Assembly (NCBI GenBank): GCA_964020155.1
Contig: OZ026568.1
Coordinates: 1,697,820 to 1,761,819, forward strand
Length of the DNA: 64,000 nt
Reading direction: 5' to 3'
From: Chondrilla cf. caribensis
Lineage: Eukaryota; Porifera; Demospongiae; Chondrillida; Chondrillidae
Positions 45,001 through 55,728 of this stretch are shown here, in pieces (within the stretch, counting starts at the first letter, position 1; the number at the start of each line of letters is the position of its first letter). Under the pieces are notes generated by a model. The model was not told the DNA's origin. It worked only from the letters and a program-made list of their open reading frames with translations, and made no database searches. The position numbers were made by a program, and so were the translations under genes.

Positions 45001-48000
45001 GACATCGAAATGCACAGCCATTGTGTCATCCATGTTGGCAGACATTTAATGGCTATAATTAGTAAAGTGACATTACATTGACGATGTCGATGACATAATC
45101 AATATCCAAGCATTTGCGAGGTTCTGAACTTTGTTCACAACTCGTTATATAAAACTGAACGTTCTACGGGTACGGATCGGGCGTACCCATACCCGTTCTG
45201 TACCCGTACCCGTTCCATACCTGTACCTACTAAACGGGAACGGCCGTTTAGTAGGCAAGTCGCCGAACTTGACGATTGCAAAAAATGTACACCTACGTAG
45301 TGATACCTAGAGTGACACCTACGTATCTCCTTTTCATCATGTTATTAGCGAGTACACAATAACAGCAGCACCAAATAATAAATAAATGTAAATGTAATCG
45401 TACGTAAAAACAATAATGTATGCACAGTGAGACCATTTTTCGGAAAAAAATGTTACATTGTATGGTTGAGATGAGCTTGTGATCAGGGTGTTCTAAAAAA
45501 ATGGCGGAAATATCAATGATGATGTTGATGAAAAGGTGATTGCCACAATTTTCCTTGGTTTTTCACTGGAGCCAATTGCCCAAATCTTGGAGACATGCCT
45601 TCATGCTGTTGATGTAACAAAAATGGAAAATGCAAGAACTGCTCCTGTGCCAAAGCCAGTAGAAAATGTGACGGCTGCTTACCACTGTCTCTCAAAACGT
45701 GTCTAAACACGGAAGACATATCAGACTCACCAGTTTTACCAGTTTTACCAGATTCGCCTGGCCAACCAGTTTCACCTGATTTATCAGACTAACCAGTTTT
45801 ACCAATTACATTAGATTCATCAGATGAGATGCCTAACCAGACTCAAAAACACCAAAGTTTAGCCACAGTCCCTCCCAATACCGTTCTTCCTCCACTACCT
45901 CCGTTTCAATCATCTCATACTCCCAGATTTAGCTGGGGAGACTACTCGGAGGACATCCTATGCCAAGAAATCAACTGTTGTTATGTCTCGATGGTGCACT
46001 GGTCCAAACTCTTGTTTCCAATCCCTCAGGGATCGGAAGGAGCTAAGTTGGTGAAGGAGATGTCAAGGCTACTCCGGCTATATGCTGACAAGTCCTCTCT
46101 TGAGGCAAGTACCATGTGAAGGCTTTGATGATCTTCCCCTCCCTCATGCTAGTAAAGCCTAGTAAGAAGTCAAGGGCCAAAGAGGAGAGAACATATCTAA
46201 AGAGGAGGCTCCAAATGTGGGAGAAAGGAGAAATAAGACAGCTGAGAGAAGAAGCCGAGGCATTACAGCGAAGATTGGCTACCAGAAAGACTGATACTCC
46301 CTCCAACGACCAACCCATCACCAGGCGTTTCGGATACCTACTCAGAAAAGGGAAGGTGAAAGATGCCATGAGATTTCTAAAGAAGGCACTCAGAGGCCTT
46401 TCAGAAGTACAGACTTGCTGGACGGTAAACCAGTCATAGAGATCCTTCAAGAAAACACCCTAATGGAAAAGACTACAACCTAGCGCACTCTCTGAGACCA
46501 CCCGGAGGATGGTGAATTTCATACCATCGTGATTGAAGGAATCAACGCCAGCCTAATTTGTGCCTCTGCATTGAAAGCCAATGGTTCATCGGGACCCTCA
46601 GGACTTGATGCCCGTGAATGGAAACGTCTCTGCACATCTTGCAACCTGCACTCTGATAAACTTTGTGATGCCATAGCAGCTGCTACTAGGCATCCATGTA
46701 CTGAGTATGTGGACCCGGTTTCAGTGGAAAGTTTAATGGCATGCCGACTCATCACACTAAACAAGAATTCTGGGGTACGCCCAATCGGAGTTGCCGTAAC
46801 CCTAAGACGCATCATGGGGAAAGCAATCCTGTCAATCATTGCTGAGGACATCCAGAGAGCAGCCGGATCTGTACAGCTATGCGCTGGCCAAATTGCTGGC
46901 ATAGAAGCAGTTATCCACACCATGTAAACGGTCTTTGAAAACACGGAGACTGAAGCTGCCTTGTGGATGTGGACAGAGTTTCTCTGTAGAGCATGCCCTC
47001 AGCTGCAATCTAGGTGGATTCCCGATATTGCACCACGAGTTGCGAGACCTAACCACAGACCTTCTATCCCAAGTATGTCATAATGTCTCCCACTGAGCCT
47101 CATTTACAACCATTGAGCGGAGAAACACTGCAACACAACACCGCAATTAGAGAAGACAGCGCTGGATTAGACATAAAAGCCAATGGCCTATGGGGAAATA
47201 GATTCCACACCACTTTTCTTGATATCCGGGTCTTCAATTCACATGCACCCAGATACAGATCAACGACACCTTCAAGCCTGTACCAGAGACATGAGCGAGA
47301 GAAGAGGAGAGCATATAGCCACAGAATCTCGGAAATTGAGCATGCCTCCTTCTCCCCCATTGTCTTCTCAGCCACAGGAGGAATGGGCTGTTGTACCAAA
47401 GACTAGCAGCCATGATTGCCGAGAAGAGGAAGCAAGAATACAACCATACTCTGATGTGGATTCGATCCAGATTAAGCTTTGCCCTCCTTAGAGCAGCCAT
47501 CATGTGCTTGAGGGAATCTCGACCTAAGCGACTCTACCAACAAGATTCTCATGATCATGTCGAAGCTATCTTCGCAGAATGCCGAATGGGCAGGGCCACG
47601 GCCAGGCAAGGCCAGGTTTCATCGTGTTATAGTTTGTTAGAAGATGGTTTATTTGAGTTACGTGAAGCAGCGAATTCTCTTTTGTCGACGTTCGGCGACG
47701 AAGGCGATGAAACGACCGCGGTCGAACTCCAACTACTACAGTAACTTAAGAGCGAATTGTGTGACGCATCACTATCCACAATACTCCGAGGAACACTCAT
47801 CACAGGAGAAGAACGTACACGTACATATGTAGAGAGATCGTTTCAAAATAGCACTTTATTATAAAAATTAACGCGTACGTAAGAATATCTATGATAACAC
47901 GAAGTGTTGATTACGGTATAGTGTAAACAAAAGAACAGATACGGGTACTCCTGTACCTGTACCTGTTTCATGAGCGTTATCACACAACGGGTACGCTCGT

Positions 48001-50622
48001 AGAATGTTCAGTTTTATATGATTAGTACCGTAGCTGGATAAAAATTACTTTATTTCAAGCTGCTTATAGCAGGTCCTTATCCCATTTATCTTTAACCTGA
48101 GTGTGAAATGTGGTTTCTTTGATGACTCAGCTATCTCTCAACTTGACTAACACCTGAAACTTCCATCACAGCTTGCATGGCCACAAGGTGTCAAGAATAC
48201 TTTAAGTTGTAAAGCGCCAAGTGCAGAGAAATCTAGTGACAATTTCACTATACTTGACAAGTTTTGAAGTAAATTACTATTATAATCTTGTTACATTCAT
48301 ACCAGTAAAAGTGACTAATTTCTGTGTTGAATTCCTTTAGTGATCAATTTGTAAGGTCTTTATGGTAGAGCATAAATCTCCTGTTATCACCCTGCCTTTC
48401 ATACACAACCTCTACATTAAAGCCATAGTTGTAAACCACACTACCTCCATTGTTGAAATGACTGACAATGTAATGTACAATGAGTAAAACCCTACCATTG
48501 GTTAAAACTAAGCACTTGTTACACCATGATAGGCCAGTGGTAAGTACAGAATGGTTCAATCAACAACAATCAGTAGCCAGCGTGAAACCAATGCAGGCAA
48601 TAAACATACACTTATTGATCATGACTGGAGGTGACAGGGTTCAGATTACCCTCAATCCTGTGGTGACTCAGTAGTTGGACTCATCAGAGGAATTTTGCTC
48701 TGATGACAAGTAGATTGTACATTGATTAAGGTAGGCAATCTATGTACCTCAGACTATGAATACATTGATTTCATTTCAAATCCTATTCATAATTGTGAAG
48801 GGGCCATACCCAAGTTGACCACTTTCTTGTTAAAACTTATCACTATTACATGTAAATGGTTCATTTTTTTAAGATCATGACTAAAATAACTTCATTAACT
48901 AAAATTTAAACCAATTCCAATACTATACTAAGTGTTCATCCAAGCTATCAAAATCAGCATTAGGTCTTACCTGGTCATACAGTTCATCCCCCATAATTGG
49001 TTTAGGTGCTGTTGTGACAATGGCTCCTTTTTTGAAGTATTCTGTCATCAACTTCCTGTATGCTTGATATTCAAAGAACCGTGTTCGCCATCCCATTGGT
49101 GCTTCAATGATTTCATTGCCAATCACTGTCCAAATATCCCTTGGATAGCATGCATACAAACCTAAATAGGAAAAATCTCAGATTATTACATGTGTCCTAC
49201 ATATGTCATATACTTATAATACTACTAATAATAATACATGGTACAAATGGTATAGCGGGAAACTTTGGCGAGGTTTTTAATTTGGTGAATTGGCGATTTT
49301 ACGGAAAATCGCCAAATTTCAAATCCGCCATATTTTATTCTGACGTAATCTGACGATTCTGGAATTTGCCATGCCGCCAAATTTAAAACTTGCCAATTCG
49401 TTCCGGGGACCGATTCGCCAAATTTAATGCTCGCCAAAGTTTCCCGCTATACGGTAATAAATATATTATGTATATATAATATACTTATGTATACACACAT
49501 AAAATGTATGTACCAACACACACATGTACCAAATGCACACACGCATGCACAGACACACATGTACACATATTCCAACATGCAAGGACGCACACATGAACAC
49601 ACACACATGTACACACATTTACTAACATCATTTTCACTAAATGGCTGAAAAATACTTCCAGACTGAGTTACCCCTACATGTACACTATAATCACACTCAA
49701 TGATACACCATCTTATATGACTGTATTGCTCAGTTTCACATAATCCTCGTAATGCATTGTTAGCAGAGGTGAAGTGTGAAATATTTTCATAACAGGCTCA
49801 TACACGGGTAACATTTAGAAAGGTGGGTTCAACAATTTGGGAAGTAAGCAATTCTAGTTTTGGAGCTTCAACACTCCAATGGTATATGGAGGGATGAAGC
49901 TCCAAAACCCTGCAGCTGTACCCAATAATAGGAAAATATTCCAAACTGGAACATTTTAGGACCTGAGAATCTCTATGGGGGCACGTGCAATTTAACATCC
50001 TCTCCCTACCCGTTAGTATGCATTAGCCAAATTCAAGTTATAATTAGCACAATAAATTCAAGTGAAATTACTGCTGTATATACACACATGCACGACACTA
50101 ATTATCTGTACAACTAACCATTTGATCTGAAACTAGGAGTGACAAATTCAATGCTGAAATCTACAGGTTCCGGGCGACGTACAGTTATCCCTTCCTGTTC
50201 CAATATGCGACACACTTCATCCATCTCTTGTCTTGCTTTCATTACAATTTCCTCCGAAAATGATTTCCCTGCATTATACTTGATAACTTCCCCATGTTTG
50301 GAACCATGTACCCAAGCCTGTTGAAAGAGGACAACGAATAACATATAAGAAGCACTATGGTGTGATGATCCCAGCAAATACAGGATTTCAAACTCCAAAG
50401 ACCACCTTTATTAAAAAAATATTGAATATATACAGTAAGTATAATGATAATGTATATGCGTATCATATTCAGAGCAGTATACGTACATATATTTAAAAAG
50501 CACACCTCAACGTCTTTGGTTAGATATTTGGGTATGGTAGCCCCATCTGGTACTCCAACAATTATCTCCTCTAGAGGATCCCACTCATTCCATGAATTCA
50601 CAGGACAGTTGGATGCATTCAT
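42096..50622 (-). CDS. Glycine amidinotransferase paralogue, AGAT-2, with catalytic substitution
   Basis: Six exons on the minus strand: 50506-50622, 50119-50317, 48971-49161, 43934-44071, 42484-42706 and 42096-42337 (TAG). Exons 2-5 have exactly the AGAT-1 lengths (199, 191, 138 and 223 bases) and phases. The product is about 364 residues: [56 protein letters not shown] and [15 protein letters not shown]. His and Cys of the triad are kept, but FDAADF has become FEAADF (GAG at 43985-43987). MHID is LHID, and the Trp beside the catalytic Cys is Met. The ATG of [11 protein letters not shown] is used as start; no targeting peptide was found, so it may be cytosolic or miss a first exon. The 4.9 kb third intron holds a transposon remnant. 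Whether it still makes guanidinoacetate or uses another acceptor cannot be told from sequence. Confidence 0.9.
42912..43092. mobile_element. 181-base inverted-repeat transposon with 6-base target duplication
   Basis: Ends TATAGGCAGAGGAA and TTCCGCTGCCTATA are inverted repeats with one mismatch. It is flanked by CTATAA on both sides (42906-42911 and 43093-43098). The paralogous intron copy in unit 1 (near 36828) has no insertion, so the element moved in after the duplication. The interior has runs of 9-10 G. Confidence 0.9.
44869..45045 (-). CDS. Candidate alternative first exon inside AGAT-2 intron 3
   Basis: In a CpG-rich segment (about 44600-45130) the minus strand has an ATG at 45045 opening [20 protein letters not shown], then [14 protein letters not shown] and GKIRIQ. 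A donor-like CAG/GTGCAC at 44869 ends it in phase 0, the phase needed to enter AGAT-2 exon 4 (44071). It could start a shorter AGAT-2 isoform lacking the N-terminal third, or an unrelated gene. I do not recognise the sequence. The frame remains open to 44827 if unspliced. Confidence 0.35.
45147..48019. mobile_element. TIR-bounded element containing a decayed reverse-transcriptase polyprotein
   Basis: The left end ATATAAAACTGAACGTTCT (45147) and the right end (about 47999-48019) are inverted repeats. Both are followed internally by GTACCCGT-type words. Between them the plus strand reads, in order: a Cys-rich segment ([19 protein letters not shown], 45615), [37 protein letters not shown] (46055), [17 protein letters not shown], and [17 protein letters not shown] (46580). 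These are followed by [20 protein letters not shown] (46738), [12 protein letters not shown] (46875) and [19 protein letters not shown] (47468). GPSGLD..., ACRLI.L.K..GVRPIGV and CAGQ.AG.EA are typical of an RT protein family abundant in marine invertebrates. The catalytic core is missing after 46930. Frameshifts are frequent, so it is dead. It sits in AGAT-2 intron 3. Confidence 0.8.
48020..48970. other. Intron 3 of AGAT-2, 5' part; nothing recognised
   Basis: AT-rich sequence without open frames, repeats or RNA genes I can identify. Confidence 0.5.
49251..49451. mobile_element. 201-base terminal-inverted-repeat element in AGAT-2 intron 2
   Basis: Perfect 22-base inverted ends: TATAGCGGGAAACTTTGGCG at 49251 and its complement ending 49451. 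The interior is packed with further GGCGAATT/AATTCGCC and GCCAAATTT words on both strands, giving several nested hairpins. Non-autonomous. Confidence 0.88.
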
Positions 50623-51660
50623 ACTTTCGGTAAATTTAGGTGCAGTCGTTGAAAGAAAGTTTAATCTGTATGATAATTATTAATTAATTTGAAAATAAGT
50701 AAAAATTATGAGACAAGTAATCTGCATACAGCTGCAACATACTTGGTAGAAGAAGTTCTCCTTAAGGCATTGATCCTAGAGGTACACCTTAATAGACATC
50801 GTATTCCCCAGAAAGACATCATTCAGTGATAATCTAATGAAGAATCTGTCAAATATAAAAAACAGACTTAAACTAAACTCAATATTAAAGTATCCATGCA
50901 ATGTCATAGAAGTACGTATCTGTATAGAGTAATGAACAATCAATAATTGGACATTTTCGGACACTTGAATCTCAGAAAGTACTGAAGCTATTGACTTCAA
51001 ATTTATAGGTCTCTGTAAGATAACAAATCGTACGTACTGTGAAGTTTTGTGATACAGATAAATTGGTAGCGTGTTTGAAATGACCCTTGGATGATCCAAT
51101 CAATATTTGAACAAAATCTCCCAACTGTTTGATCAATTTCAATTAAAAAACAATCATACATGCACTCTTTGGCTCCAAAATACGTACCTGAGTGACAGAA
51201 CTATTTTTGGATTACATGCTATAACAATTTATTCCCCTAACACTATGCATCAATTTTTGGCAGTAGGAAAATGAAATTCATCCCAAAATTCTTTCACAAT
51301 ATAGAGAGCCCAACAAAATTTTCACCAGGTTCAGAAGCAACCTTGACCTCTCAGATGTAGAATTTAGTGGGTAATCGATTATTCTTTGATCAAGAGTTAT
51401 ATATACTCTGATAATAAGATTCGGTGGATTTCATGAGACACCGTTCATTTTGATTTATGGTTGAAAAGCCCTGTTTAATGAACGATGCATTGAACAGGGA
51501 AATTCACCAATAATTCAATACTGTTTGATCATTAGTGAAACTGGTACTTTCCTCCTGTATATTTCAAGGTTATATCTGCTAGGAGTAAAGATTCCAGTGG
51601 ACTCACTCTATTATTAAAGAAGTAACTGTTGAATTCTATTTACCTCGAGAAACAACACTC
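50623..51660. other. Upstream of AGAT-2; no feature recognised
   Basis: No CpG island, no exon-like segment and no family-A or -B element was found within 1 kb upstream of the AGAT-2 ATG. The absence of a CpG-rich start region contrasts with the other genes in the window and leaves room for a missed upstream exon. Confidence 0.4.
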
Positions 51661-51807
51661 TAGAGAGGTTTTTTCACTTCATCTACATATATTGAAGTAA
51701 AATGGCAGACAAGATTGGCGGAAAGTACAAAGTCCAGTCCAACATTTGAACGGTTACCACATACTCAGCATCAAAGAGCACAAGAAGCAAACAGGTACGT
51801 ATTTCAC

Positions 51808-52044
51808 TGTCATATGCCGTGATGTAATCAACGAGCCAAATAAATTAGGTGACAACTCAATCCAATGCAATGGTTTGTGTGACGGCTGAATTCACCGCTG
51901 CTGTGGCGGCGGACTCTCTCTCACTTATTGTGAAGAGATTAGCAAGAGTGATGAACCCTTCTTCTACCCTAGTGGTTGTGCTGCTTGCAATCAAGGGGAA
52001 ATTATCTCACTGAAATCAGCTTTCGCAAGTCCGACGTCTGAGGT
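51808..52044 (+). pseudogene. PHD-finger-like relic
   Basis: The frame reads VICRDVINEPNKLGDNSIQC, then NGLCDG, a TGA stop, IHRCCGGGLSLTYCEEISK, then YPSGCAACNQGEIISLKS. The Cys/His spacing (CxxC-like start, C..LCDG, IH..C, C..C) is that of a PHD finger such as those in sponge and coral multigene or retroelement proteins, with the stop where Trp is usual. A donor-like GAG/GTTAGT follows at 52044. Upstream, MADKIGGKYKVQSN (51703) and NGYHILSIKEHKKQTG may belong to the same relic after a frameshift. Confidence 0.5.
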
Positions 52045-52429
52045 TAGTGTACTCAAGATTTTACCAGCAATTGCCAACACAGACTAATCACACTAGAATT
52101 ATTGCTTCTGTAATTCTGAACTACGTCTCGTTATAAATCATCATCAACTTAATTCGGATCTTTGAACAAAATTACAATTTAACTATCGACGCTGAAACAC
52201 TACAAGACATTATTAACTCAACAGGATTGTTAGATCATGGAGTAAAAACTAACCTTGGTAGGTATCACTACTACACTTTCGAGCTCTCTGTCTGTTCTTC
52301 GGCAGTTAACGTTTTTGTACCATAGTAATGTCACCACCATCCTTTACCGAGTGTTTTGTAGATTAGTGTACCTGGCAGTTGCGGCTTGAGAAGGGTAATT
52401 TGGGCTTGACGCTTTATCACGTGTTGCCA

Positions 52430-54365
52430 GACCCCTTCTAGTCTGGCTAGTCAGACAGTCCCTATAAGAGACGCCGAGGGGCGGAAAAGGGAAGGGACGG
52501 TCTAGCCCAAGTAGCGCGATCAGTTCACACTTGCCAATTAACAAACTAGTTCAGACAGTGTCTGCTGGGGCTCGCGAAAGGAAGTTGAAAATGCATAATA
52601 TTATACTGTTAAGTGAATTAATGTTCTCGTATTTATTTAATTAAAAATGGCTTGTACATGAACACATTATTCCACTTTATTTGTCTTGTATTCAGTAACA
52701 GTGGCCCACATGCAACATTTTAATTTCAAAAATCGTGTGAAACAAATAAACCATCAATATTGGGACAGAGGGATTAGCTTGCGGACAGACTTCACTACAG
52801 AGTGGAGAAGTGACGAAGAACCCGGAAAACATCAGACGTTAAAGCTCTACATGCCCACTACTAGTTCAGACAGAGTCTGAAGGGGCTCGCCTAAGCTCGC
52901 CCTGTTAGCAGGAGTCAGCATAGACGGGCAGTAACTGGCAGTGAAAACGTACACACAGGCACTGACTGATGTCTGCAGCATGCTCTATTCAGGTGATTAT
53001 GGAAATGCCAGCATATCCATAAGTGCCTGATAGGGTGGCTAAGTACATGCAGTGCGCTGGGTTCTGCTGCTGTGCAGTAGTTGCAGTAGTAACAACATGT
53101 TTATCCCATGTTGCAACACAGAAATGTCTGTGTTGTATTGAAGGATGATAATGTTTTTATAGATGTAGAACACAGCATCAAATGAGTCAATACGTAAATA
53201 TAAAACCCTACCCCTACCCTGAACCCTACTGGGGATCAAAATTTTCAGCATTTTTTCCTGAAAATCTTGGTCCAGGACCATTTTTCAAACATTGTGAGGA
53301 AATCCGAACAAGTTATCTAACCCCCTGTGAAAGACCAAATTTCGAACAAATTTATATTGCCGAGATAAATTTATATTGACGAATAACGACATTCAGCCTA
53401 TATAAATTCCCAAAATAGTATGTTCGGATTTCCTCAAAGTGATACATATCCACCTCTAACTTTCATATTTCAAAGTAGACATGTAGAGCTATAATTTTGG
53501 ATGATTTCCGGGTTCTTTGTCTTTTCCCAACTCTGTAGTGAGATCCGTCCGAAAGCTCATTCGTTTTCCGGTATGACTAGGGCTCGCTTCACTCGCCCCA
53601 ATAACACGTCGAATAGAGTTCAAACGGTTCACCTCACACCATGCACGTGCTAGGATGACCATATAGATGGGAGGACAGAGGGAAGCTAAGAAATAATGGA
53701 TCTAGTGTCGTGTATGGGCGGTTTGATCGATTATGTAGTCTAATGATTCTTAATTTGTGTCGGTATATAACATTCAATCAACTTGATTGATGTTACCGAT
53801 GCGAAGATGTGACGTCTCTAACCACTCTATAAACGCACAGCAAACTACGTTCGCGAGAGTTTTTCACTCGTTCGTTTATCAGAAATATAAGCGGAGATAT
53901 AGGAGGACTGAATCGAATATGTGGTTGTCCTTAATTCCTTCGTTTAATCCTTCGTTGAACGTTTGACACCGCGGGATGCATTTGAAGATCAGCGACTGGC
54001 CATGCATGTCCTTGCAAAATACTAGTAATAGCGTTTATCTGACTGTCGGATGGGTGAATATTCCCAGCCTAGCTTTAATTTACTACCGACGATATGAGTA
54101 CGTACGTTTGTTGATCCTCCATAAAACCATAGATATTGTATACTCACGGTTACGTGAGTATACAATATGTATGATAAAAACTAAACAATCAACTAATCTG
54201 AATCACTGAATAGCATTGCCAAGATACTTGGCAGTAGCATTTAAAGGGTGGATGGTCATGCGCTCAGGTGTGAACTTTTTGCTACTTGGGCTAGACTGTC
54301 CTGTCCCTTTTCTGCCCCACAGCACCTCTTTTAGGGACGGTCTAACTGGATAGACTAGACACCTT
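52430..54365. repeat. Complex inverted-repeat region between AGAT-2 and the methyltransferase
   Basis: A roughly 105-base sequence at 52430-52535 (containing GGGACGGTCTAGCCCAAGTAG) recurs inverted at 54265-54365. Inside, 52781-52857 and 53477-53553 form a second inverted pair (AAGAACCCGGAAA..AGCTCTACATG). A third pair of perfect 16-base arms TGAGGAAATCCGAACA is at 53295-53310 and 53421-53436. Direct repeats GTTCAGACAGNGTCTG with GGGGCTCGC are at 52549 and 52863. The region looks like a nest of non-autonomous DNA elements; no coding sequence was recognised. Confidence 0.7.
54133..54168. other. Perfect 16-bp-stem hairpin
   Basis: ATATTGTATACTCACG (54133-54148), loop GTTA, then its exact complement (54153-54168). 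The short loop and perfect stem would extrude or fold easily. No gene context is recognised. Confidence 0.9.
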
Positions 54366-54409
54366 CCTGTTTTCAATTTTATTTGCAGTCTGGAGTTAAC
54401 GGCCATTCA

Positions 54410-54816
54410 CTTCCATTTGCAGCTTTCCGCAGCAAATCCTCAATGCTTTTGCAAGTGCGACCTCCATTGTGGCTTGGTCTAATGCTATTTACAAGAGTAG
54501 AATAGGGTTAACAGGTTATGGAGTAACGGTTGCATAAGATGCAGTTCCGGCATAAATGCCAGGTTATCAGACATTGTAACTATTCATAATTAATTGACAC
54601 AAGCTTACACCATGACATGTGAGACAAGACAATAATAAGATTATTCTAGCTAACAGGTGGCACTCTCTAGTGAACACAAGTTTTAAAATGAAGATGCATG
54701 ACCTCTAGGTTCAAGCACCAGAAAGTAAAAATAATTTTCTTTTTAGCTTTAAATTAAAACTGCAAATGTTTCATTTACCTAAGTGTCCTTGAATCACATA
54801 CGTCGTATTTAGCTGA
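54410..54816. other. 3' flank of methyltransferase; nothing recognised
   Basis: No open frame, RNA gene or repeat family seen in this stretch. Confidence 0.4.
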
Positions 54817-55728
54817 CTACAATGGTTTTTGTGCTATAATGCAGTGATCAAGCTTTGATGACTCGCTTTGCACCTTCTCTAATGGGCTTGGCTCCACGCT
54901 TATATGTTTGTGTTCAACAATATTGAACCCAGCTCTCCCAAACATTTCCAGTGCATCCTTGTCAGATACCCAAAGGGTCATGACTGGTTCTGAATTTGGA
55001 GAGACTTTGTACCAATCCATCTCACCCTCCATAACTCCGGTCAGGAATCCTCCTGGCTTTAGTAATTTGGATAATCTCTTCAATCCGGCTACCATATCGT
55101 CAATGGTGGAGACACAGGAAGTGAAAACGTAACTATGAGAAATGATATCAAAACCGTTTGGTGGAACAAGGCTGGGTGCAATGGGGTCATCGCAGTGGAA
55201 ATCACACTCGGCAATCGCAGCGATCTTAGTGCGTAGATCACTCAAGCGTTTGTTAATCTCTGTTTCATCCCTGTTTCCTTCGAGGTCTTCGATGACGTAC
55301 TTGCAGAAGGTGGTCCAGTCGAACGCACCTGGATCGTTGGCCTTCCACATCTCAACTTGTTTTCTCCAAACCGTAGTGTATTCGGTAAAGACAATTTTGG
55401 ACACAAAGGGACAGGCGGAAAAGAGGGGAGAGATTGATGGTCCTCCTCCAAACTCCAGGAGAGTAGCTGAATGTGGGTCCCAGAATTCGTTGTAATTCTT
55501 ATAGAAGTGGTGAAAAAAGGTGGCCGCTTTCCCAGGAAATTCTCTCCCGATTTCCTCCTGTGGGAGATTGTAGTAAAGATTAAGCCAAGACTTGGCTTCG
55601 GTATCATTACGTTCTTGGTCCAACGTTTCAAATACTTTCTTACTGAAACACTTGACAGGAAATGTTCTCGGGACATTGGTCCGGGAGGTACTCCTTAATA
55701 GACGTCCTATCCGCTGGTAAGACATCAT
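54817..55728 (-). CDS. NNMT/PNMT/TEMT-family S-adenosylmethionine methyltransferase, intronless
   Basis: Enzymes of this family transfer methyl groups to small amines (nicotinamide, phenylethanolamine, thioethers and indolethylamines in vertebrates). The single frame gives 303 residues from the ATG at 55728. Hallmarks, in order: the SAM-binding motif LLEFGGGPSISPLFSACP, VFTEYTTVWRKQVEMW, AFDWTTFCKYVIEDLEGN, CDFHCDDPI, FDIISHSYVFTSCVSTIDD, LLKPGGFLTGVMEGEMDWY, and C-terminal FGRAGFNIVE. The match to the NNMT pattern (GSGPTI..LSAC, TDY, FDW...V.DLEGN, LLKPGGFLV) is collinear. The chosen start gives MMSYQRIGRLLRSTSRTNVP, an Arg/Ser-rich mitochondrial-type presequence. The frame stays open to another ATG at 55857 (346 residues), which is less likely coding. 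Vertebrate members have introns, so the absence here may reflect retroposition. The acceptor amine is unknown. Confidence 0.9.
   Translation of the reverse strand: MMSYQRIGRLLRSTSRTNVPRTFPVKCFSKKVFETLDQERNDTEAKSWLNLYYNLPQEEIGREFPGKAATFFHHFYKNYNEFWDPHSATLLEFGGGPSISPLFSACPFVSKIVFTEYTTVWRKQVEMWKANDPGAFDWTTFCKYVIEDLEGNRDETEINKRLSDLRTKIAAIAECDFHCDDPIAPSLVPPNGFDIISHSYVFTSCVSTIDDMVAGLKRLSKLLKPGGFLTGVMEGEMDWYKVSPNSEPVMTLWVSDKDALEMFGRAGFNIVEHKHISVEPSPLEKVQSESSKLDHCIIAQKPL

Noticed and set aside
53200..53232. CCCTACCCCTACCCTGAACC, telomere-like
   Set aside because: Too short and irregular to be an interstitial telomere; no TTAGGG array nearby.
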